This document shows, piece by piece, positions 59,364 to 64,000 of a stretch of DNA of 64,000 bases (positions are counted from its first letter, which is position 1; each line of letters opens with the position of its first letter). Origin of the DNA: Sphingomonas sp. Root710 (lineage in GTDB: Bacteria; Pseudomonadota; Alphaproteobacteria; Sphingomonadales; Sphingomonadaceae); assembly GCF_001429065.1 (NCBI RefSeq), contig NZ_LMIB01000001.1, positions 877,933-941,932 of the forward strand, written 5' to 3'. The notes beneath the pieces are model-generated. The model was not told the origin of the DNA. It made no database searches and was given only the letters and a program-made list of their open reading frames with translations. The position numbers were made by a program, and so were the translations under genes.

Positions 59364-61613
59364 ATGTGGGGTTGTGTGAAGAAGCCTATCCATTTCCTGC
59401 TGGCCGCCACCCTTCCCCTGCTCGGAACGGGCGCGCCGCTGCTCGCTCAGGATCTCGCGACGCCGCCGGCGGGCCCGCCGCTGCAGGGCGATGCACCCAC
59501 CCCGGCCAATGAGGACGAGGTCACCTTCGCCGCCGACAGCCTGTCTTACGACGACCAGTCCGAGGTGGTGACCGCGACCGGCAATGTCCGGATGATGCGG
59601 CGTGGCGACCGGTTGCGCGCCGACAAAATATCCTGGGACCAGAAGAGCGGCGTGGTCCGCGCTGAAGGCAATGTCGCCGTGGTCAATTCGGGCAACGACA
59701 CGCTCTATGGCGATTCGGTCGAGCTCACCGACTCCCTGCGCGACGGGGTGATCGAGAATCTGCTGATCGTGCTCAACGATGGCGGGCGGCTCGCCGCCGT
59801 CCATGGTGAGCGGCGGAACGGCGTCTCGACGCTCAACAAGGCTGTCTACACCCCCTGTGCGGTGATCGACAGCGACGGTTGTCCCAAGGAACCGATCTGG
59901 AAGATCAGTGCGGTCCGCGTCGTCCATGATCCGGTCAAGCACCGTATCAGCTATGACGGCGCACGGATCAGCTTCCTCGGCGCGCCGATCCTGTGGCTGC
60001 CGGGCCTATCGCATCCCGACGGCAGCTCTGGCGGCGGATCGGGCCTGCTGTTGCCGAACATTCAGTATAGCCGCACCAACGGGGCCGAGTTCAGCCTGCC
60101 CTATTATATCCAGCTCGCGCCCAACCGCGACCTGACGATCACTCCACATGTCTACACCAAGGTGCTGCCGGCGATCGAAGCGCAATATCGCGCGCTGACC
60201 GACAATGGCGCCTGGCAGGCGGCAGGCATGCTGACCTACAGCTCGCGTTTCTCCGCATCCGCCGCGGTGCCAAACCGCGACAAGGATATCCGCGGCTACA
60301 TCGACGCTAATGGCCGCTTTCAGTTCGGCCCCTACTGGACACTGACGGGTTCGCTGCGCGGCGCGAGCGACCGCACCTTCCTGCGCCGCTACGACATTTC
60401 GCGCGACGACCGGCTGCGCAACCAGATCAATGCCGAGCGGATCACCGCCGACAGCTATCTGTCGATCAAGGGCTGGGCGGTGCAGACGTTGCGTACCAGC
60501 GATCCGCAGGGCCAGCAGCCCATTGCCCTGCCCGCCATCGATTTCCGCATGCGGATGACCGACCCGGTGGCGGGCGGGATCATCCAGCTCCAGGCCAATT
60601 CGCTGGCGCTGCTGCGCACCAACGGCCAGGATACCCAGCGTGCCTTTGCCGCCGCGCAATGGACGCTGCGCCGCTATACCGCGCTTGGCCAGGAAGTGAC
60701 GCTGACGGCCTATGGCCGGGGCGACATCTATCATACCGATCAGGTCGGCCGGACAGCGACAGTCGCCTATCGCGGAGATCCGGGCTGGACAGCGCGCGGA
60801 ATCGCCGCCCTCGCCGCCGACGTCCGCTGGCCGCTGATCGGCGCCTTCATGAGCGGATCGCAGCGGATCACCCCACGCGTCCAGATCGTAGCCAGCCCGA
60901 AAACGCGTAATCTGAGCCTGCCGAACGAGGACGCCCGTTCGATCGACCTTGAGGATTCCAATCTTTTCGCGCTTAATCGCTTCTCTGGCTACGATCGCTG
61001 GGAAGACGGCAGCCGGATCACCTATGGTGCGGAATGGGCTATCGATGTCCCCGGAATCGCTTTCAGCACGGTGGTCGGCCAGAGCTACCGCCTGACCGAC
61101 AAGCCCAGCCTGTTGCCGGTTGGCACCGGCCTGTCCGACCGGCTGTCGGACATCGTCGGACGAACCACGCTGAAATATGGCCGCTTCCTGGAGTTCACCC
61201 ACCGCTTCCGGCTCGACAAGGACAATTTCGCGATCCGCCGCAACGAAATCGACGCGACGATCGGCACCAGCAGGACCTATGCGACAGTCGGCTATCTGAA
61301 GCTGAACCGCAACATTACCGCCGGCATCGAGGATCTCCGCGACCGCGAGGAGGTCCGCCTCGGCGGCCGTATCCAGATCGCGCAATATTGGTCGATCTTC
61401 GGGTCGACCGTCGTCGACCTGACGAGCCGCAAGGAAGATCCACTCACGCTTTCAGATGGTTATCAGCCGATCCGTCATCGCCTGGGCGTGCTGTATGACG
61501 ACGATTGCATCGAGCTGGGTGTCACCTGGCGGCGTGAATATGACGCGATCGGGGATGCCCGCCGGGGCAATACTTTCCTGTTGCGGCTGGCGCTCAAGAA
61601 TTTGGGCCGCTAA
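59364..61613 (+). CDS. lptD: LPS-assembly protein LptD
   Basis: About 749 residues. Inserts lipopolysaccharide in the outer leaflet with LptE. A signal peptide (KKPIHFLLAATLPLLGTGAP) is followed by the LptA-like jellyroll (VTFAADSLSYDDQSEVVTAT, VRAEGNVAVVNSGNDTLYGD) and then the large barrel domain with GLLLPNIQYSRTNGAEFSLP. Two start codons are close: ATG 59364 and GTG 59376, the latter directly before KKPIH with GGGG upstream. Followed by surA and pdxA, the classic order. Confidence 0.95.
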   Translation: MWGCVKKPIHFLLAATLPLLGTGAPLLAQDLATPPAGPPLQGDAPTPANEDEVTFAADSLSYDDQSEVVTATGNVRMMRRGDRLRADKISWDQKSGVVRAEGNVAVVNSGNDTLYGDSVELTDSLRDGVIENLLIVLNDGGRLAAVHGERRNGVSTLNKAVYTPCAVIDSDGCPKEPIWKISAVRVVHDPVKHRISYDGARISFLGAPILWLPGLSHPDGSSGGGSGLLLPNIQYSRTNGAEFSLPYYIQLAPNRDLTITPHVYTKVLPAIEAQYRALTDNGAWQAAGMLTYSSRFSASAAVPNRDKDIRGYIDANGRFQFGPYWTLTGSLRGASDRTFLRRYDISRDDRLRNQINAERITADSYLSIKGWAVQTLRTSDPQGQQPIALPAIDFRMRMTDPVAGGIIQLQANSLALLRTNGQDTQRAFAAAQWTLRRYTALGQEVTLTAYGRGDIYHTDQVGRTATVAYRGDPGWTARGIAALAADVRWPLIGAFMSGSQRITPRVQIVASPKTRNLSLPNEDARSIDLEDSNLFALNRFSGYDRWEDGSRITYGAEWAIDVPGIAFSTVVGQSYRLTDKPSLLPVGTGLSDRLSDIVGRTTLKYGRFLEFTHRFRLDKDNFAIRRNEIDATIGTSRTYATVGYLKLNRNITAGIEDLRDREEVRLGGRIQIAQYWSIFGSTVVDLTSRKEDPLTLSDGYQPIRHRLGVLYDDDCIELGVTWRREYDAIGDARRGNTFLLRLALKNLGR

Positions 61614-61693
61614 GCGTGCGTTCAGCGGGCGCGTGACAGGAGACGCCCACTCCATATGATCGAGGATGTGATTAGGTGCGTGGAAGGAAGCTG

Positions 61694-63028
61694 ATGCGGG
61701 GCAAGTTTCTCCTGTTTACCGTCGTGGGAACCATGGCTCTGTCCGCGCCGCTGATAGGCCAGACCGTGCCGAGCGACGACGAGGTTTCGGGCGGACTCAA
61801 CATCCCCAAGGACATCACGATATTCGGCAACAAGGACCCCAATGTCCGTACCGCCACCGCGATCGTGAACGGCACGATCATCACCCAGACCGATGTCGAT
61901 CAGCGCCTCGCCCTGGTGGTCGCCGCCAATGGCGGCCGCTTGCCCGAGGAGGAGAAGGAACGGCTGCGCCTCCAGGTGCTGCGCAACCTGATCGACGAAA
62001 CGCTGCAGATTCAGGAAGCAGCAGCGCAAAAGATCGAAGTTTCGCGCGAAGAAGTGCAGCAGACCTTCGAGCGCGTCGCCGCCAATTTCAAGAAGACGCC
62101 CAAGGAGTTCAGCAAATTCCTCCGCGACCAGGGCGCCTCGGACACCTCGATCAAACGCCAGATCGAGGGCGAGGCCGCATGGCGGCGCGTGCTGAGCCGT
62201 CGGGTCGAACCCTTCGTCGCGGTCAGCGAGGAAGAGGTGAACGCGATCATTGCCCGCCTCAACGCCTCCAAGGGCGCCAATGAATATCATGTCGGCGAGA
62301 TATTCCTGTCGGCGACGCCGGAAACGATGGGCGAGGCGCAGGCCAATGCCGAACGGATCATCGACCAGATCCGCAAGGGCGCGTCCTTCCCGGCCTATGC
62401 CCGCCAATTCTCGGAAGCCTCGACCGCGGCGGTCGGTGGTGACCTCGGCTGGGTCCGTGCGGAACAGCTTCCCGAACAGCTTTCGGCGACGCTGACCCAG
62501 CTCAATTCCGGCCAGATCAGCCAGCCCATCGCCGTACCCGGCGGCTATTCGATCATCGTCCTGATCGACAAGCGCCAAGTGCTCGGCACCGACCCGCGTG
62601 ACGCGCAGCTGTCGCTGAAGCAGCTGACCATCGCCTTCCCGGCGGGCATGACACAGGCGCAGGCCACGCCGAAAGTGGAGGCCTTCGCGAAGGCGCTGCA
62701 GACCATCCAGGGTTGCGGCACCGCCAACGACATCGCGGCCAAGGTGGGCGCCGACGTCGTCCAGAACGACGCGATGAAAATCCGCGACTTGCCCCCGCAG
62801 TTGCAGGACGTGATGCTGAATCTTCAGGTCGGCCAGGCGACGCCGCCCTTCGGATCGCTGACCGATGGCGTTCGCGCGCTGGTGCTGTGCGGCCGCGACG
62901 ATCCGCCGCCGACCGCCGGCCCGTCATTCGAACAGATCCAGTCACAGATCGAGCAAGAACGCGTGAATCGCCGCGCCCAGCGCTATCTGCGCGACCTTCG
63001 CCGCGACGCGGTGATCGAGTATCGATGA
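61694..63028 (+). CDS. surA: Periplasmic chaperone / peptidyl-prolyl isomerase SurA
   Basis: 444 residues. Signal peptide (FLLFTVVGTMALSAPLIG), SurA N-terminal chaperone domain (TAIVNGTIITQTDVDQRLAL, VLRNLIDETLQIQEAAAQ), one recognisable parvulin domain (YHVGEIFLSATPETMGEA through GGDLGWVRAEQLPEQLS), and a second, weaker one. Helps fold outer-membrane proteins including LptD. ATG 61694 follows GGAAGG; the GTG 18 bases upstream is rejected. Confidence 0.93.
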   Translation: MRGKFLLFTVVGTMALSAPLIGQTVPSDDEVSGGLNIPKDITIFGNKDPNVRTATAIVNGTIITQTDVDQRLALVVAANGGRLPEEEKERLRLQVLRNLIDETLQIQEAAAQKIEVSREEVQQTFERVAANFKKTPKEFSKFLRDQGASDTSIKRQIEGEAAWRRVLSRRVEPFVAVSEEEVNAIIARLNASKGANEYHVGEIFLSATPETMGEAQANAERIIDQIRKGASFPAYARQFSEASTAAVGGDLGWVRAEQLPEQLSATLTQLNSGQISQPIAVPGGYSIIVLIDKRQVLGTDPRDAQLSLKQLTIAFPAGMTQAQATPKVEAFAKALQTIQGCGTANDIAAKVGADVVQNDAMKIRDLPPQLQDVMLNLQVGQATPPFGSLTDGVRALVLCGRDDPPPTAGPSFEQIQSQIEQERVNRRAQRYLRDLRRDAVIEYR

Positions 63029-63032
63029 AGCG

Positions 63033-64000
63033 ATGGAGATAAGCCCGCTCGCCATAGCCTTGGGCGACCCCGCCGGAATTGGCCCGGAGATCGTTGCCAA
63101 GGCATGGGACGCGCGTGAGCAGCACGGGCTGTCTCCCTTCTTCGCTGTCGGCGATCAGCGCTCGATCGAGGCGGTCTGGCCTGGGCCGATCCAGCTGATC
63201 AACAGCCCCGACGAAGCGTCCGCATGCTTCGGGCAAGCGCTGCCGCTGATACAGATCGTCGACACCGGCGTGATCATTCCTGGCGAACCCGATCTGGCCG
63301 GCGCGCGTTGCGCGCTCGATTCGCTCGAACTGGCCGCCGGTCTCGCTCGATCGCCGATGGTCGGCGGTCTCGTGACCGCGCCGGTCGCCAAGGCGCAACT
63401 CTATGCGATCGGTTTCGCGCATCCCGGCCAGACAGAGTTCGTCGCCGAGCGCTGCGGGATCGCGGCGTCCAATGCCGTGATGATGCTCGCCGGCCCCAGC
63501 CTGCGGGCCGTTCCGATCACAACCCATATGCCGCTGCGCGATGTCTCCGACTATGTAACCATCGATCTGATTCTGGCAAAGGCGCGTGCGACCGAACGCG
63601 GCCTGGCGAAGAATTTCGGGATCGAGCGGCCGCGCCTCGCCATTGCCGGCTTCAACCCGCATGCCGGCGAACAAGGCGCGATCGGACGCGAGGAGATCGA
63701 GCTGATCATTCCCGCGGTCGAGATTCTGCAGGCCGAAGGGGTCGACATCGTCGGGCCGCTGGCCGCCGACACCATGTTCCATCCCCGCGCTCGCGCCCAA
63801 TATGATTGCGCGCTGTGCCTCTATCATGATCAGGCGCTGATTCCGCTGAAAACGCTGCATTTCGATGAAGGCGTCAACATGACCCTGGGCCTGCCGATCG
63901 TGCGCACCGCGCCCGACCACGGCACCGCCTTCGCCATTGCGGGGCGGAACGAGGCAAATCCCGGCGCGATGATCGCCGCCATCGCGCTCGCCGGCGAAGC
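63033..64000 (+). CDS. pdxA: 4-hydroxythreonine-4-phosphate dehydrogenase (3' end outside window)
   Basis: At least 322 residues; the window ends before the stop codon. Opens MEISPLAIALGDPAGIGPEI, the PdxA signature, with GGLVTAPVAKAQLY, HPGQTEFVAERCGI, the metal-binding MLAGPSLRAVPITTHMPL, and CLYHDQALIPLKTLHFDEGV. NAD-dependent step of pyridoxal phosphate synthesis. ATG 63033 is four bases after the surA stop. Confidence 0.95.
   Translation, partial: MEISPLAIALGDPAGIGPEIVAKAWDAREQHGLSPFFAVGDQRSIEAVWPGPIQLINSPDEASACFGQALPLIQIVDTGVIIPGEPDLAGARCALDSLELAAGLARSPMVGGLVTAPVAKAQLYAIGFAHPGQTEFVAERCGIAASNAVMMLAGPSLRAVPITTHMPLRDVSDYVTIDLILAKARATERGLAKNFGIERPRLAIAGFNPHAGEQGAIGREEIELIIPAVEILQAEGVDIVGPLAADTMFHPRARAQYDCALCLYHDQALIPLKTLHFDEGVNMTLGLPIVRTAPDHGTAFAIAGRNEANPGAMIAAIALAGE

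Overview
The window is a GC-rich (by eye about 65%) stretch of an alphaproteobacterial chromosome, most likely a Sphingomonas/Rhizorhabdus-type member of the Sphingomonadales. The case rests on gene order (rpsB-tsf / pyrH-frr-uppS-cdsA; carA-carB, yqeY, dnaG-rpoD; lptD-surA-pdxA), a DUF4170 gene, a TonB-dependent receptor, abundant GTG/TTG starts and LexA boxes of the alphaproteobacterial GTTC-N7-GTTC type. Both window ends cut genes (cdsA on the left, pdxA on the right).

Layout. 1-4730: ribosomal protein S2, EF-Ts, UMP kinase, ribosome recycling factor and the lipid genes uppS and cdsA, all on the minus strand. 4850-5180: a small single-pass membrane protein whose promoter carries a LexA box. 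5130-11160: psd-pssA, isocitrate dehydrogenase, a flavoprotein monooxygenase and a Kef-type antiporter. 11180-12850: an MHS-family transporter. 12960-17570: an AT-richer accessory block with a frameshifted PD-(D/E)XK nuclease / P-loop ATPase / tandem cold-shock-domain gene, an HNH-like gene and a second LexA box. 17575-18560: a cassette of three small genes, the last without a usable stop codon, then polA, a Wzx-like flippase, an EntS-like exporter, purH, a GAF histidine kinase and enolase. 29300-32830: three coupled DUF883/YqjE/YtxH-like envelope genes, an MlaC-like protein, DUF4170 and a rhomboid protease. 32845-43624: greA, carB, an AT-rich foreign gene lodged exactly between carB and carA, yqeY, a DUF559 nuclease-like gene between inverted palindromic repeats, dnaG and rpoD. 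43664-50750: a GT-C membrane protein, a TonB receptor and a PepSY/DUF2271/DUF4198/ApbE operon that looks like iron acquisition with flavin-linked periplasmic redox. 50820-57530: purS-purQ, GFA and short YnfA proteins, a queuosine-precursor transporter, tRNA-Arg(UCU), an RTX protein, a YCII-like protein and a cyanide-insensitive bd oxidase operon with a 42-residue DUF2474 subunit. 57705-64000: leucyl aminopeptidase and the lptD-surA-pdxA outer-membrane biogenesis cluster.

Most of the window is housekeeping. The candidates for undescribed biology are: the roughly 960-residue nuclease-ATPase-cold-shock protein (12962-15846), split by an apparent one-base frameshift; the foreign gene translationally coupled inside carAB (36737-37474); the LexA-controlled membrane microprotein (4961-5182); the second LexA box flush against a 37-codon ORF (17379-17507); and the DUF559 cassette whose flanking palindrome supplies, and could hide, the dnaG ribosome-binding site. 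All functional statements come from reading motifs; no database search was run.
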